A stretch of 36,108 bases of DNA from contig JASHQS010000294.1 in the NCBI GenBank assembly GCA_030038995.1, positions 1 through 36,108 on the forward strand, written 5' to 3'. The notes under the pieces were generated by a model. It saw nothing but the letters and a program-made list of their open reading frames with translations. It had not been told where the DNA came from and made no database searches. The DNA comes from Xanthobacteraceae bacterium (lineage in GTDB: Bacteria; Pseudomonadota; Alphaproteobacteria; Rhizobiales; Xanthobacteraceae). Positions within the stretch are counted from its first letter, which is position 1, and the number at the start of each line of letters is the position of its first letter. A program made the position numbers and the translations under genes. Below are positions 24,973 to 35,196 of the stretch, piece after piece.

Positions 24973-25857
24973 ATGAGCACGACCAACGTCACCGCCGGAA
25001 TGGTCAAGGAATTGCGCGACAAGACCAGCGCGGGCATGATGGATTGCAAGGCGGCGCTGACCGAAACCGGCGGCGACCTCGAGGCTGCGGTCGATTGGCT
25101 GCGCAAAAAGGGCTTGTCCAAGGCCGCCAAGAAGGCCGGCCGCGTCGCCGCCGAAGGGCTGATCGGCGCCGCCGTTGCCGCCAACAAAGGCATCCTGGTC
25201 GAGGTCAATTCCGAGACCGATTTCGTGGCGCGCAACGATTTGTTCCAAGGCTTGGTGAAGATGATCGCCAATGTCGCCCTGGACGTCGGCACGGACGTGG
25301 ACAAAATCCTCGCCGCGCGCATCGGCGACCGCACCGTTGCCGATGCGATCTCTGAGACCATCGCCAAGGTCGGCGAGAACATGACGCTGCGGCGCGCTGC
25401 GGCTCTTTCGGTCGCCCGCGGCGTGGTGGCAAACTACATGCACAACTCGCCGGACGAAGGATTGGGCCGCATCGGCGTCATCGTCACCCTCGAATCGGCC
25501 GGCAAGGCCGACGAGCTCAAGGCGATCGGCCGCATGGTGGCGATGCACGTGGCCTCGGCCAATCCGCAGGCGGTCGATCCGTCGGGTCTCGATGCCGCGA
25601 CCATCGAACGCGAGCGCAACGTCTTGGCCGACAAGGCCAAGGCGCAGGGCAAGCCGGCCAACGTCGTGGAAAAGATCGTCGAATCGGGACTGAAGACTTT
25701 TTACAAAGAAGTCTGCCTGCTCGATCAGCCGTTCATCTTCGACGACAAGAAGAGCGTGGCCCAGGCGCTCGAGGAGAGCGAGGGCAAGGTGGGCGCGCCG
25801 ATCAAGGTCGGCGGCTTTGCCCGCTTCGCGCTCGGTGAAGGCATTCGAGCGGCCTAG
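24973..25857 (+). CDS. tsf: Elongation factor Ts
   Basis: Guanine-nucleotide exchange factor for EF-Tu; cytoplasmic; 294 residues, normal length. The N-terminal UBA-like domain has [20 protein letters not shown], then the core with [13 protein letters not shown] and the EF-Tu-contacting [14 protein letters not shown]; the C-terminal half has [25 protein letters not shown] at 24960-24964 is eight bases before ATG 24973, which gives the standard [14 protein letters not shown] start; ATG 24958 would add five residues and is less likely. Confidence 0.97.
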   Translation: MSTTNVTAGMVKELRDKTSAGMMDCKAALTETGGDLEAAVDWLRKKGLSKAAKKAGRVAAEGLIGAAVAANKGILVEVNSETDFVARNDLFQGLVKMIANVALDVGTDVDKILAARIGDRTVADAISETIAKVGENMTLRRAAALSVARGVVANYMHNSPDEGLGRIGVIVTLESAGKADELKAIGRMVAMHVASANPQAVDPSGLDAATIERERNVLADKAKAQGKPANVVEKIVESGLKTFYKEVCLLDQPFIFDDKKSVAQALEESEGKVGAPIKVGGFARFALGEGIRAA

Positions 25858-25906
25858 CGGCGATTTCGGTGGAGAAGTGGCGGCGCTCGCCGGCGTCTGG
25901 GTGTAG

Positions 25907-25933
25907 GGTGGGTTGAGCAGAGCGAAACCCACC
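25907..25933. repeat. GGTGGGTT/AACCCACC hairpin
   Basis: A perfect 8-bp stem with the loop GAGCAGAGCGA, preceded by GTAG, lies 49 bases after the tsf stop. GTAGGGTGGGTT...AACCCACC is a hairpin type I recall as dispersed in many bacterial genomes. It may also act as a weak tsf terminator, though no U-run follows. Confidence 0.55.
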
Positions 25934-26001
25934 GCGGGATTATTATGGGCAGCGATGCGTTGGCGTGCGCTCGCTTCATCCGACGGGGTGGATGATCTTT
26001 C

Positions 26002-26715
26002 ATGACCAAGCCGAAATACCGTCGGGTCGTGGTCAAGCTGTCCGGCGAGGCTTTGAGCGGCCCGGAAAAATTCGGCATCCATCAGCCGACCATCGACCGC
26101 TTCGCCGCCGATCTCGTGGCCGCGCATGCGCTCGGGATCGGGCTCGGCGTTGTGGTCGGCGGCGGCAATGTGCTGCGCGGCGCGCAGATTTCAGAGAACG
26201 GCTTGTCACGGCCGACCGCCGACGCCATGGGCATGCTGGCGACGGTGATGAACGCGCTGGTGCTCGAAACGGCGATCGAGCGGGCCGGCGTCAGCGCGCG
26301 CACCATGTCGGCTTTGTCGATGCCGCAAGTCTGCGAGACCTACGAGCGGCAGCGGGCGCTGCGCCATCTCGATGACAATCGGGTCATCGTGTTCGCCGGC
26401 GGCACCGGCAACCCGTATTTCACCACCGACACCACCGCCGTGCTGCGCGCCGCCGAAATGGGCTGCGACGCTGTGCTCAAGGCAACCGATGTCGACGGCG
26501 TCTATACGGCCGACCCCAAGCGTGACGCCACCGCCAGACGCTACCAGAAGCTCGACCACCAGGAGGCGCTCGACAAGCGGCTCAAGATCATGGATGCGAC
26601 GGCGTTCGCGCTTGCCCAGGAAAATCGCATGCCTATCATCGTGTTCTCGATCCTGGAGCAGGGGGCGATCGCAGACGTGCTGCGCGGCAAGGGGCACTTT
26701 ACGATTGTCGGCTGA
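26002..26715 (+). CDS. pyrH: UMP kinase
   Basis: Phosphorylates UMP to UDP in pyrimidine nucleotide synthesis; hexameric amino-acid-kinase fold, cytoplasmic. 237 residues, family length. Visible: [11 protein letters not shown] (phosphate-binding lysine), [52 protein letters not shown], and [17 protein letters not shown]. It starts 144 bases after tsf, past the GGTGGGTT-type hairpin; no strong Shine-Dalgarno precedes ATG 26002. pyrH-frr pairing is nearly universal in bacteria. Confidence 0.97.
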   Translation: MTKPKYRRVVVKLSGEALSGPEKFGIHQPTIDRFAADLVAAHALGIGLGVVVGGGNVLRGAQISENGLSRPTADAMGMLATVMNALVLETAIERAGVSARTMSALSMPQVCETYERQRALRHLDDNRVIVFAGGTGNPYFTTDTTAVLRAAEMGCDAVLKATDVDGVYTADPKRDATARRYQKLDHQEALDKRLKIMDATAFALAQENRMPIIVFSILEQGAIADVLRGKGHFTIVG

Positions 26716-26791
26716 ATATCCGGATCGTGGCGGCGGTATCCCTTGCTTGCCGCAACCGCGTCGACCGGGAAGGAAGCAAAGACTCTTAAGT

Positions 26792-26833
26792 TCCTCCCGG
26801 GTGCGGGAGGAGTGCGGCCAAAAGAACGGCCGC
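26792..26833 (+). promoter_or_regulatory. Two consecutive hairpins in the pyrH-frr spacer
   Basis: Hairpin 1: TCCTCCCG (26792-26799), the loop GGTG, CGGGAGGA (26804-26811), a perfect 8-bp stem. Hairpin 2: GCGGCC (26814-26819), the loop AAAAGAAC, GGCCGC (26828-26833), a perfect 6-bp stem ending five bases before the frr Shine-Dalgarno GGAGGG. No U-run, so RNA-level control or processing of frr is as likely as termination. Confidence 0.45.
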
Positions 26834-26847
26834 TCGCGGAGGGCGCC

Positions 26848-27411
26848 ATGGCAGCGACGACCTTTGACCTCAACGATCTCAAGCGCCGCGTGCAGGGCGC
26901 GCTCGCGTCATTGAAGCAGGAGCTGTCCGGGTTGCGGACGGGCCGAGCCTCGCCAGGCCTGGTCGAGCACATTCAGGTCGAGGCCTATGACAGCCACATG
27001 CCGCTCAATCAGCTGGCCACGATCAGCGTGCCGGAGCCGCGGCTTCTCAACGTGCAGGTCTGGGACCGCTCCATGGTGCATGCGGTGGAAAAAGCGATCG
27101 CGGCGGCGAATCTCGGGCTGACGCCGAGCACCGAGGGGCAGGTGCTCAAGCTGCGCATCCCCGAATTGAACGAGGAGCGGCGGCGCGAAATCGTCAAGGT
27201 CGCGCACAAATATGCCGAAGCCGCGCGCGTCGCGGTGCGCCACGTCCGCCGCGACGGTCTCGATCTGCTCAGGAAGCTTGAGAAGGATCACAAGATCAGC
27301 GAAGACGACCACGAACGGCACGCTGCGGACGTGCAGAAAGCCACCGATGCCTCGATTGCCGAGGTGGAGAAAATGCTCGCCACCAAGGAAAAGGAGATCA
27401 TGACGGTGTGA
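26848..27411 (+). CDS. frr: Ribosome recycling factor
   Basis: Splits post-termination ribosomes together with EF-G; 187 residues, family length. Domain I helices and the hinge show [70 protein letters not shown] and [23 protein letters not shown] 26848 follows GGAGGG (26838-26843) and gives the standard N-terminus; the open frame back to 26743 crosses two hairpins. The stop overlaps the uppS start (GTGTGAG). Confidence 0.97.
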   Translation: MAATTFDLNDLKRRVQGALASLKQELSGLRTGRASPGLVEHIQVEAYDSHMPLNQLATISVPEPRLLNVQVWDRSMVHAVEKAIAAANLGLTPSTEGQVLKLRIPELNEERRREIVKVAHKYAEAARVAVRHVRRDGLDLLRKLEKDHKISEDDHERHAADVQKATDASIAEVEKMLATKEKEIMTV

Positions 27412-28187
27412 GCAAGATTTTGGGCGCAACGCAACAGGCGACCCCGCCGACCAAAGCCGACGGCGACGGCTTCGCGACGCCGCGCCACGTCGCCATCATC
27501 ATGGATGGCAACGGGCGCTGGGCGGCGGCGCGCGGCCTGCCGCGCGTCGAGGGCCATCGCCGCGGCGTCGAAGCTTTGCGCAAGACCGTGCGCGCCGCCC
27601 GCGATCTGGGCATCTCGGTTCTCACCATCTTTTCCTTCAGCTCGGAAAATTGGTCGCGGCCCGCTTCCGAGATCAGGGATTTGCTCGGCCTGCTGCGCCG
27701 CTTCATCCGCAACGATCTGGCCGACCTGCACAAGAGCAACGTACGGGTGCGCATCGTCGGCGAACGCGACGGCCTCGACCGCGATATCCGCCTTCTCTTG
27801 CAGGAGGCCGAGGATTTGACCCGCGGCAACGACGGCCTGACGCTGGTCGTGGCCTTCAATTACGGCGCCCGCCAGGAGATTGCGCGTGCGGCCCGACGGC
27901 TGGCAGCCGAAGTCGCCCAAGGCCGCTTGTCGGCCGATTCGATCTCGCCGGATCTGCTCGCCCGCCATCTCGACACCGCCGACCTGCCCGATCCTGACGT
28001 GGTCATCCGCACCAGCGGCGAGCAGCGGCTGTCGAACTTTTTGCTCTGGCAGTCGGCCTACAGCGAGTTGGTGTTCGTGCCGATCAATTGGCCCGACTTC
28101 GACCGCGCCGCGCTCGAGAGCGCCATTGCCGAATACCGCCGCCGTGAACGGCGGTTCGGCGGGCTCGCCGCGCAAATCGGATCGTGA
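27408..28187 (+). CDS. uppS: Isoprenyl transferase (undecaprenyl diphosphate synthase)
   Basis: Cis-prenyltransferase that makes the C55 lipid carrier for peptidoglycan and O-antigen from farnesyl diphosphate and isopentenyl diphosphate. 259 residues. [20 protein letters not shown] holds the catalytic Asp (D33); [10 protein letters not shown] and [20 protein letters not shown] are further substrate-binding motifs. GTG 27408 overlaps the frr stop (GTGA); AAGGAG lies about 11 bases upstream. A roughly 20-residue N-terminal extension precedes the conserved core. The stop overlaps cdsA in the same GTGA fashion. Confidence 0.96.
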   Translation: MSKILGATQQATPPTKADGDGFATPRHVAIIMDGNGRWAAARGLPRVEGHRRGVEALRKTVRAARDLGISVLTIFSFSSENWSRPASEIRDLLGLLRRFIRNDLADLHKSNVRVRIVGERDGLDRDIRLLLQEAEDLTRGNDGLTLVVAFNYGARQEIARAARRLAAEVAQGRLSADSISPDLLARHLDTADLPDPDVVIRTSGEQRLSNFLLWQSAYSELVFVPINWPDFDRAALESAIAEYRRRERRFGGLAAQIGS

Positions 28188-29050
28188 CCACGCCGTCGCG
28201 CCGCGCTGCCGCAGAGACCGACGCGCGCAACCTCGTCGTGCGCGTCGCATCCGCCGCCGTGCTCGTCCCCGCCGTAGCCGCGATTGCCTATGCGGGCGGC
28301 TGGATTTTCCTGATCCTCTGCGCGCTCGCTGCCGGCGGCATTTACTGGGAATGGACGCACCTTGTTGCCGGCAATTCGCAGCTTCGACTGCTGGCGCCGG
28401 GCTGGGCGGCATTGCTGGCAGCGTTGGGGCTCACCGGAACCGACCATCCGGCCACCGCCGCGGCCGTGATTGCGCTCGGCGGCATTGCCGCGGGCATGAT
28501 CGCTTTTGCCGGCGCACAGGAGCGAGGTTCGCGCGCCGTGTGGACGACGGGCGGCGTCATCTATGCGGGCGTTGCCTTTCTCGGCTCGGCGCTGTTGCGC
28601 CGCGACGCGGAACTCGGCTTCACGGCTTTTCTGTTCGTAGCGTTAACCGTCTGGCTGACCGACACTTCGGCCTTTTTTGTCGGCCGTGGGCTGGGCGGCC
28701 TGCTGCTGTGGCCGCGGATCAGTCCGAACAAGACCTGGTCTGGTGCCATCGGCGGGCTCGCCGGGGGGGTTGCCGCGGGTATCGGGGTCGCTTATGCGAG
28801 CGGTATCGGCCGACTGGCGAGCCTTGGAGTCATGGCGTTGGCGCTTTCGCTCTTGGCCCAAGTGGGCGATCTCTTCGAATCGGCGGTCAAGCGGCGCTTC
28901 GGCGCCAAGGACGCAGGCCGGATCATCCCCGGCCATGGCGGCCTGATGGACCGGCTCGACGGCTTCCTGTTTGCCGCCGCTGCGGCGGCGGCCATCGGCA
29001 TCTTGCGCGATGGAACCGCTGCTGCCGCCCACGGCTTGCTGCTATGGTAG
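28184..29050 (+). CDS. cdsA: Phosphatidate cytidylyltransferase
   Basis: Makes CDP-diacylglycerol from phosphatidate and CTP, the precursor of all phospholipids; inner membrane. 288 residues with about eight hydrophobic segments, e.g. [20 protein letters not shown] and [20 protein letters not shown]. The CDP-alcohol synthase signature is present: [16 protein letters not shown], and [20 protein letters not shown] near the C-terminus with the metal-binding aspartates. GTG 28184 overlaps the uppS stop. It lies four bases before dxr. Confidence 0.96.
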   Translation: MTTPSRRAAAETDARNLVVRVASAAVLVPAVAAIAYAGGWIFLILCALAAGGIYWEWTHLVAGNSQLRLLAPGWAALLAALGLTGTDHPATAAAVIALGGIAAGMIAFAGAQERGSRAVWTTGGVIYAGVAFLGSALLRRDAELGFTAFLFVALTVWLTDTSAFFVGRGLGGLLLWPRISPNKTWSGAIGGLAGGVAAGIGVAYASGIGRLASLGVMALALSLLAQVGDLFESAVKRRFGAKDAGRIIPGHGGLMDRLDGFLFAAAAAAAIGILRDGTAAAAHGLLLW

Positions 29051-29054
29051 CACG

Positions 29055-30281
29055 ATGAAACAGATGCAGCCGTTGGCGAAGGCCGAATTGTTGGCCGCCG
29101 TGCCGCGCACGGTGACGGTCCTTGGCGCGACCGGCTCGATCGGTTCGAGCACCATCGATCTGTTGCGGCGCGATGCGGTCCGTTACCGCGTGGAGGCCGT
29201 GACAGCGCGCCGCAACGGTGCGGCGCTGGCCAAGGTTGCCCGCGACCTCGACGCGCGTTTTGCCGCCATTGCCGAACCGCAGGCCTACCGCGAACTGAAG
29301 ACCGGCTTGTCCGGGACCCGCATCGAGGCGGCCGCCGGTCCGGCCGCCTTGGTCGAGGCGGCGCAGCGGCCGGCCGAATGGGTCATGGCAGCGATCACCG
29401 GCGCCGCCAGTCTCGAGCCGACGCTCGCGGCCGCCGAACGCGGCGCCACCGTGGCGCTGGCCAACAAGGAATGCCTCGTCTGCGCCGGCGCCCTGTTCAT
29501 GCGCCGCGCCGCCGCCGCCGGCGCCGCCGTGCTGCCGGTCGATTCCGAGCACAACGCTATCTTTCAGGCTTTGAGCGCGGGCCGCCGCGAGGACGTCAAA
29601 CGCATCATCCTCACCGCCTCAGGCGGGCCGTTCCGCACCTGGCCGCTGGAAGCCATACGCAAGGTCACGCTCGAACAGGCGCTCAAGCACCCGACCTGGT
29701 CGATGGGGCCCAAGATCACCATCGACTCGGCGACTTTGATGAACAAAGGCCTCGAACTGATCGAGGCCCATCATCTGTTCGGCCTAAAGCCCGACGAACT
29801 CGACGTCGTGGTTCATGCGCAGTCCGTCGTCCACGGCTTGGTGGAATTCCGTGACGGGTCGGTGATTGCGCAGCTCGGCTCACCGGATATGCGCATCCCG
29901 ATCGCCCATTGCCTGGCCCATCCCGCCCGCATGACCACGCCGGCACAGCGGCTCGATCTTGCCCGGATCGGCGCGCTGAGCTTCGAGGAGCCGGACCCGA
30001 TTCGCTTCCCGGCGCTCGCGATTGCGCGGCGCGCCCTGGAAGCCGGCGGCGGCGCCCCCACTGTTCTCAATGCCGCCAATGAAATCGCCGTGGCTGAATT
30101 CGTCGCCGGCCGGCTCGGATTTCCCGGAATCCCGGCTTTGGTCGAGGCCACTTTGGATGCGGCGGAGCGCAAAGGCGCCACCGGTGAGCCACAATCTGTT
30201 GAGCAGGCGGTCGCCATTGACCATATGGCAAGAAGGTTAGCGGCCGAACTCTTGCCCGAAATTGCCGCAATGGCATCCTAG
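29055..30281 (+). CDS. dxr: 1-deoxy-D-xylulose 5-phosphate reductoisomerase
   Basis: Converts DXP to 2-C-methyl-D-erythritol 4-phosphate with NADPH, the committed step of the MEP isoprenoid pathway that feeds uppS. 408 residues. Residues 18-36 have [18 protein letters not shown] (NADPH binding), then [26 protein letters not shown] (metal ligands), [12 protein letters not shown], the [20 protein letters not shown] block, and a C-terminal helical domain with [23 protein letters not shown] 29055 is four bases after the cdsA stop; ATG 29064 would drop three residues. The frame upstream lies within cdsA. Confidence 0.97.
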   Translation: MKQMQPLAKAELLAAVPRTVTVLGATGSIGSSTIDLLRRDAVRYRVEAVTARRNGAALAKVARDLDARFAAIAEPQAYRELKTGLSGTRIEAAAGPAALVEAAQRPAEWVMAAITGAASLEPTLAAAERGATVALANKECLVCAGALFMRRAAAAGAAVLPVDSEHNAIFQALSAGRREDVKRIILTASGGPFRTWPLEAIRKVTLEQALKHPTWSMGPKITIDSATLMNKGLELIEAHHLFGLKPDELDVVVHAQSVVHGLVEFRDGSVIAQLGSPDMRIPIAHCLAHPARMTTPAQRLDLARIGALSFEEPDPIRFPALAIARRALEAGGGAPTVLNAANEIAVAEFVAGRLGFPGIPALVEATLDAAERKGATGEPQSVEQAVAIDHMARRLAAELLPEIAAMAS

Positions 30282-30324
30282 CGTCCGGGCTTGGGATTGG
30301 CGTATTCGGGGTCTGGACAGCGGT

Positions 30325-31473
30325 ATGGGGACGGAGATTATCTCGCATTTGCAAGGGCTAGGCGGTGGTGTTCTGCACTACCTCGTGCCCTTCCTGTTCG
30401 TTCTCAGTATCGTCGTCTTTTTTCACGAATTGGGGCATTTCCTGATCGCGCGGCTAGCCGGCGTCCGAGTCCTCGTCTTCTCGATCGGATTCGGGCCCGA
30501 AATTGCCGGATTCTACGACCGGCACGGCACGCGCTGGAAAATCGCCCCAATCCCGCTCGGCGGCTATGTCAAATTCTTCGGGGATGAAACGGCCGCCAGC
30601 ACGCCCGACAAGGCGCGTGCTTCGACCATGGGCGCCGCGGAACGCGAGCAAAGCTTGATCTTTCAGCCGCTACTCAAGCGCGCTGCCATCGTGGTGGCCG
30701 GCCCGATCGCGAATTTCATTTTGGCGATCGTGATCTTCTCCGGAATGTTCATGCTGTTCGGCGTGCAGACATTGAGTCCCCGGGTGGATGAGGTGCAGCC
30801 CGGCACCCCGGCCGCTGCCGCGGGCTTTCAGCCGGGCGACATGGTGCTCGCGATCAACGGCGAGAAGATCGGCAGCTTCGAAGACATGCAGCGCATCGTC
30901 TCCGAAAGCGCCGGCGAACGCCTCGACATCGTCGTGGAGCGCAACGGCAAACAAATCGACCTCAAAGCCACGCCGGAACTGCGCGAAGAAAAGGACATAT
31001 TCGGCAACGTCCGTCGCATCGTGCTCGGCATACAGCGCTCTACGGCCCCCGGCGACGTGAAATATCAGCCGGTCTCGCCGCCGAAGGCGGTATGGATGGG
31101 GGTTCAGGAAACATGGGAAATTGTTGGCCAGACCATCCACTATATCGGCGGCGTCATCATGGGCCGTAAGCAGGCGAACGAGCTTAGTGGACCCATTGGG
31201 ATAGCTCGGATCGTTGGAAAAGCTGCGACCATAAGTTACGCCTTCGTGATGCAAATCGCCGGCGCGATTTCAGTCTCCATAGGCCTGCTTAACCTGCTTC
31301 CCATTCCGCTGCTCGATGGCGGTCACCTTTTGTTCTACGCGATCGAAGGCGTGCGCGGCCGCGCGCTGTCCGAACGCGCCCAGGAGGTCGGATTTCGCAT
31401 CGGCTTCGCCATCGTGGTGATGTTGATGATATTTGCAACTTTCAATGACATCGTGCAATGGGCGGCGTCGTAG
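30325..31473 (+). CDS. rseP: Site-2 intramembrane metalloprotease RseP (MmpA-like)
   Basis: Inner-membrane zinc protease that cleaves membrane-embedded substrates such as anti-sigma factors or, in Caulobacter (MmpA), the polarity factor PodJ. 382 residues. HELGH at 34-38 lies in the first membrane helix (FVLSIVVFFHELGHFLIARL); a single PDZ domain follows (about 150-225, with GFQPGDMVLAINGEKIGSFE), where E. coli has two. The C-terminal LNLLPIPLLDGGHLLFYAIE supplies the third zinc ligand. I chose ATG 30325 (MGTEIISHLQ); the frame upstream to 30262 lies partly in dxr. Its place before bamA is standard. Confidence 0.95.
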   Translation: MGTEIISHLQGLGGGVLHYLVPFLFVLSIVVFFHELGHFLIARLAGVRVLVFSIGFGPEIAGFYDRHGTRWKIAPIPLGGYVKFFGDETAASTPDKARASTMGAAEREQSLIFQPLLKRAAIVVAGPIANFILAIVIFSGMFMLFGVQTLSPRVDEVQPGTPAAAAGFQPGDMVLAINGEKIGSFEDMQRIVSESAGERLDIVVERNGKQIDLKATPELREEKDIFGNVRRIVLGIQRSTAPGDVKYQPVSPPKAVWMGVQETWEIVGQTIHYIGGVIMGRKQANELSGPIGIARIVGKAATISYAFVMQIAGAISVSIGLLNLLPIPLLDGGHLLFYAIEGVRGRALSERAQEVGFRIGFAIVVMLMIFATFNDIVQWAAS

Positions 31474-31639
31474 GGGGTGGGGAGGCCGTAACGCCTGGCT
31501 GAACAAGACCGCAGACGGAGGATGGCCGGGTAACGGCAAGAGCGTCGACAAGAGCGTCGATCGGGGGCAGGGCCTAGGGGATGTGAGCGACCCGCCAGTT
31601 CGGGGGCGGCCACGCGAGGGGAATAAGGGCGCTTAGCGC

Positions 31640-34174
31640 ATGATGAGGTGGGTACGGGTAAAACGAGGGCTTGTCGTGGCCGGCATGCTCCTCGCAGTGG
31701 GTTTGTTTGGCTTGGCGCCGGTCGGTGGTGCGCTGGCCGCGCCCAAGGAGCATGCGGCGGCGAGCGAGATCGTCGTCGAAGGCAACCGCCGCGTCGAGGC
31801 CGACACCATCCGCTCGTACTTCAAGGCAACGCCCGGCGAGGCGCTCAATGCCGCCCAGATCGACGCCGGATTGAAGGCGCTTTACGCCTCCGGCCTGTTC
31901 CAGGACATCCACGTCACCACGCGGGGCAACCGCGTGATCGTGTCCGTCGTCGAAGCCCCGGTGATCGACCGTCTTGCCTTCGAGGGCAATCACCGGATGA
32001 AGGACGAGCAGTTGCAGGCGGAGATCCAGTCCAAGGCGCGCGGCACGCTGTCGCGCCCGATGGTGCAGGCCGACACCGAGCGCATCATCGAAATCTATCA
32101 CCGCAACGGTCGCTTCGACGTCAAAGTCATGCCGCAGATCATCGAGCGGCCCAACAACCGCGTCGACCTGATCTTCAAGATCGACGAGGGCGAGAAGACG
32201 GGCGTCAAGCAGATCATCTTCGTCGGCAACCACGCCTATTCGAGCTGGCGGCTCAAGGACGTCATCAAGACCGCGGTCTCGAACTGGCTGAGCTTCCTGC
32301 AGACCACCGACGTCTACGACCCCGACCGCATCGAGGCCGACCGCGACCTTTTACGCCGCTTCTATCTCAAGCACGGCTATGCCGACGTGCAGGTCGTCTC
32401 GGCGACCGGCGAGTATGACCCGGCGCGGAAGGGCTTCATCATCACGTTTACGATCGAGGAAGGTCCGCGCTACCGCTTCGGCACGATCGACATCCAATCC
32501 AACGTGCGCGCCGTCGATCCGAACTCGCTGCGGCCGTTTCTGCTGACCCACAAGGGCGACGTCTACAACGGCGAAGCGGTGGAAAAGACCGTCGAGGACG
32601 TGACGGTCGAGATGGCGCGGCGCGGCTACCCGTTCGGCACCGTGCGCCCGCGCGGCGACCGCAACCCGCAGACGCGCACCATCGGCATCGTCTATGTCGT
32701 CGACGAAGGCACGCGCGCCTATATCGAGCGCATCAACATTCGCGGCAATACGCGCACCCGCGATTATGTGATCCGGCGCGAACTCGACATCAACGAAGGC
32801 GATCCATACAACCGGGCGCTGATCGATCGCGCCGAGCGGCGCATCAAGAACCTGAATTTCTTCAAATCGGTCAAGATCACCAACGAGCCCGGCTCGGCGC
32901 CGGACCGTGTCATCATCAACATCGACGTCGTCGAGCAGTCGACCGGCGACTTCTCGGTGATGGGCGGCTATTCCACCGCGGAGGGCTGGATGGTGCAGGT
33001 CTCGGTTTCCGAGCGCAACCTGCTCGGCACCGGCCGCTTCGCCAAAGCTTCGGCGACCTACGGCGAATACATCCGCGCCGCCGAGCTGAACTTCGTCGAG
33101 CCGTATTTCCTCGATCAGCGGATCGGCGCCGGCATCGACCTGTTCGCCAAGGAGACGCTGGCCAACAGCTACTTCTCGTACGGCACCGAATCGATCGGCG
33201 GCACGCTGAAATTCGGCATTCCATTGCGTGAGGATTTCAGCGTGCAATTGCGTTATTCGCTGTATACCGAGTCGATCCAGCTACCGACGTATCTTGATGA
33301 CTGCAACAATCTCCAGTCGGATAACACGTTATGGACGCCGGCCTACCTGTTCGCCAACGGCCTGTCGACGTTCCCGGCGAGCTGCCTCGAATACGGCCAG
33401 GCTTCGCTTCCGGTCCGCGTCGAGCTTGGCGAAGGAACGATACTGACGTCCATGGTCGGCTACGGCTTGATCTACAACACGCTCGACAACAACAAGGAGC
33501 CGACCAGCGGCATCAATTTCAACTTCGGGCAGGACTTCGCCGGGGTCGGCGGCGACTCGCGTTACATGCGGACAACCGCCGATTTTCACGCCTATTACGA
33601 GCCGGTCTCCGATCTCGTGAGCATTCTGCATCTGCAGGCCGGCAACATTCTCGGCCTCGGCACCGACTCGGTACGCATGCTCGACGATTTCAAGATGGGG
33701 CCGAACCTGGTGCGCGGCTTCGCGCCGGCCGGCATCGGGCCGCGCGATGTCACCAATTTCGAGTTCGGCTACGGGACCGGGGACGCGCTCGGCGGCACGA
33801 TGTATTGGGGTGCCAGTCTCGAACTGCAATATCCGCTCTACTTCCTGCCCAAGGATAGCGGCTTCCGCGGCGCGGTGTTCATCGATTCCGGAGCGGAGTG
33901 GGGCTATCAGGGCGAAACGTCGAGCCCGGCGACCGGAGAAATCAACGGGCCCGTCAACGGCATCGTCTGTCAACCGCCGATTCCGCCGGGTGCCAAAGGC
34001 GGCGGCTGCGCCATGTTGTACGAGGACGACGCCATGCCGCGTGTCTCGGCCGGCGCCAGCTTGATCTGGAACTCGCCGTTCGGTCCGCTGCGCTTCGATT
34101 TTGCTTATCCGATCATGCATCAGTGGTACGACCGCACGCAATTCTTCCAGTTCGGCGGCGGAACCCACTTCTGA
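31640..34174 (+). CDS. bamA: Outer-membrane assembly factor BamA
   Basis: Central beta-barrel of the BAM complex that inserts outer-membrane proteins; 844 residues. A signal peptide (about 1-34, KRGLVVAGMLLAVGLFGLAP, cleaved near ALA|AP) is followed by five POTRA domains (about 40-420; the first begins SEIVVEGNRRVEADTIRSYF) and the 16-strand barrel to the C-terminus. VRGF at 691-694 is the conserved loop-6 motif. The final FFQFGGGTHF ends in Phe, the usual beta-signal. The extracellular loop near residues 550-590 contains two cysteines, possibly a disulfide. 166 bases separate it from rseP. The stop shares a base with the lpxD start. Confidence 0.97.
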   Translation: MMRWVRVKRGLVVAGMLLAVGLFGLAPVGGALAAPKEHAAASEIVVEGNRRVEADTIRSYFKATPGEALNAAQIDAGLKALYASGLFQDIHVTTRGNRVIVSVVEAPVIDRLAFEGNHRMKDEQLQAEIQSKARGTLSRPMVQADTERIIEIYHRNGRFDVKVMPQIIERPNNRVDLIFKIDEGEKTGVKQIIFVGNHAYSSWRLKDVIKTAVSNWLSFLQTTDVYDPDRIEADRDLLRRFYLKHGYADVQVVSATGEYDPARKGFIITFTIEEGPRYRFGTIDIQSNVRAVDPNSLRPFLLTHKGDVYNGEAVEKTVEDVTVEMARRGYPFGTVRPRGDRNPQTRTIGIVYVVDEGTRAYIERINIRGNTRTRDYVIRRELDINEGDPYNRALIDRAERRIKNLNFFKSVKITNEPGSAPDRVIINIDVVEQSTGDFSVMGGYSTAEGWMVQVSVSERNLLGTGRFAKASATYGEYIRAAELNFVEPYFLDQRIGAGIDLFAKETLANSYFSYGTESIGGTLKFGIPLREDFSVQLRYSLYTESIQLPTYLDDCNNLQSDNTLWTPAYLFANGLSTFPASCLEYGQASLPVRVELGEGTILTSMVGYGLIYNTLDNNKEPTSGINFNFGQDFAGVGGDSRYMRTTADFHAYYEPVSDLVSILHLQAGNILGLGTDSVRMLDDFKMGPNLVRGFAPAGIGPRDVTNFEFGYGTGDALGGTMYWGASLELQYPLYFLPKDSGFRGAVFIDSGAEWGYQGETSSPATGEINGPVNGIVCQPPIPPGAKGGGCAMLYEDDAMPRVSAGASLIWNSPFGPLRFDFAYPIMHQWYDRTQFFQFGGGTHF

Positions 34175-35196
34175 TGCGGTCACGAGGCTCGCCAGCGGCG
34201 GACACGTACCCGGCCGCCGTGCGGCCGCGCGCGGCGCTGACGATCGCCGCAATCGTCGAGCTGACCGGCGCGCGACTGCCGCGGCAGGACCTGCGTCAGC
34301 GGCGCATCCGCAATATCGCCGCGCTCGCCGACGCCGGCGCCGCCGACATCTGCTTTCTCGACGATGCGACGCGCGCGGGCGAACTGACGGCGACCCATGC
34401 CGGCGCCTGTTTTCTCCCGCCGCGCCTTGCGCCGTCGGCGCCGCCCGACCTCGCCGCGCTCGTCACCGAGGAGCCGTACCGCGCCTTCGTGATCGTGGCG
34501 CGCGCGCTGTTTCCCGATGCGCTACGTCCCGCCTCCTTGTTCGAGGGCGCCGGCCGCGCCGCTGGGGCGCACGTGCACGCTTCGGCGCGGATCGAGGCCG
34601 GCGTCACCATCGATCCGCTGGCGGCGATCGGACCGCGCGCCGAGATCGGCGCCGGTAGCGTGATCGGCGCCGGCGCGGCGATCGGTCCGGACGTGCGCAT
34701 CGGGCGGCAATGCGCAATCGGCCCCGCCGCCACCATCCTGCACGCCCTGATCGGCGACCGCGTCGTCGTTCATCCCGGCGTGCGCATCGGCCAGGCCGGG
34801 CTCGGCGTTCTGCCCGACGCCGGCCGGCATCTCGAAATGCCGCAGACCCGACGCGTCATTGTTCAGGACAACGTGGAAATCGGCGCCAACTCCACCATCG
34901 ACCGCGGTTGCATCCGCGACACGGTGATCGGCGAGGGCACCAAGATCGACAGCCTCGTGCAGATCGCGCATGACGTTGCCATCGGGCGCCATTGCCTGAT
35001 CGCGGCGCAGGCCGGCATAGAAGCTGGCGTGACGGCAGCAGATTTTGTCATAATGAGAGGGCGGGTCGGCGTTGCCGAAGGTGTGACGATCGGCGAAGGC
35101 GCGATCATCGGCGGACGCAGCAGCGTCAAGGCCGACGTTCGTGGCCGCGCCGCCGGCAAATCGAACGTCGCCCAATCGGACGAGGACAGGCCATGA
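34174..35196 (+). CDS. lpxD: UDP-3-O-acylglucosamine N-acyltransferase, unusual C-terminus
   Basis: Adds the second (N-linked) hydroxyacyl chain in lipid A synthesis, using acyl-ACP; cytoplasmic trimer with a left-handed beta-helix. 340 residues. The N-terminal uridine-binding domain ([20 protein letters not shown]) is followed by hexapeptide repeats from about residue 135. The catalytic His is H266 in [13 protein letters not shown]. Oddity: after [20 protein letters not shown] the protein ends within about 20 polar residues, without the usual G-x-P-A-x-P motif and helical ACP-recognition tail. The N-terminus is correspondingly long, starting at ATG 34174 in the TGATG overlap with bamA. Either a truncated tail, a frameshift, or a lineage variant. 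It overlaps fabZ by ATGA. Confidence 0.92.
   Translation: MRSRGSPAADTYPAAVRPRAALTIAAIVELTGARLPRQDLRQRRIRNIAALADAGAADICFLDDATRAGELTATHAGACFLPPRLAPSAPPDLAALVTEEPYRAFVIVARALFPDALRPASLFEGAGRAAGAHVHASARIEAGVTIDPLAAIGPRAEIGAGSVIGAGAAIGPDVRIGRQCAIGPAATILHALIGDRVVVHPGVRIGQAGLGVLPDAGRHLEMPQTRRVIVQDNVEIGANSTIDRGCIRDTVIGEGTKIDSLVQIAHDVAIGRHCLIAAQAGIEAGVTAADFVIMRGRVGVAEGVTIGEGAIIGGRSSVKADVRGRAAGKSNVAQSDEDRP

Noticed and set aside
31433-31636. Plus-strand 67-codon frame between rseP and bamA
   Set aside because: It begins inside rseP in another frame, has no ribosome site, and includes a 12-bp tandem duplication (31538-31561) that looks like slippage in non-coding DNA.
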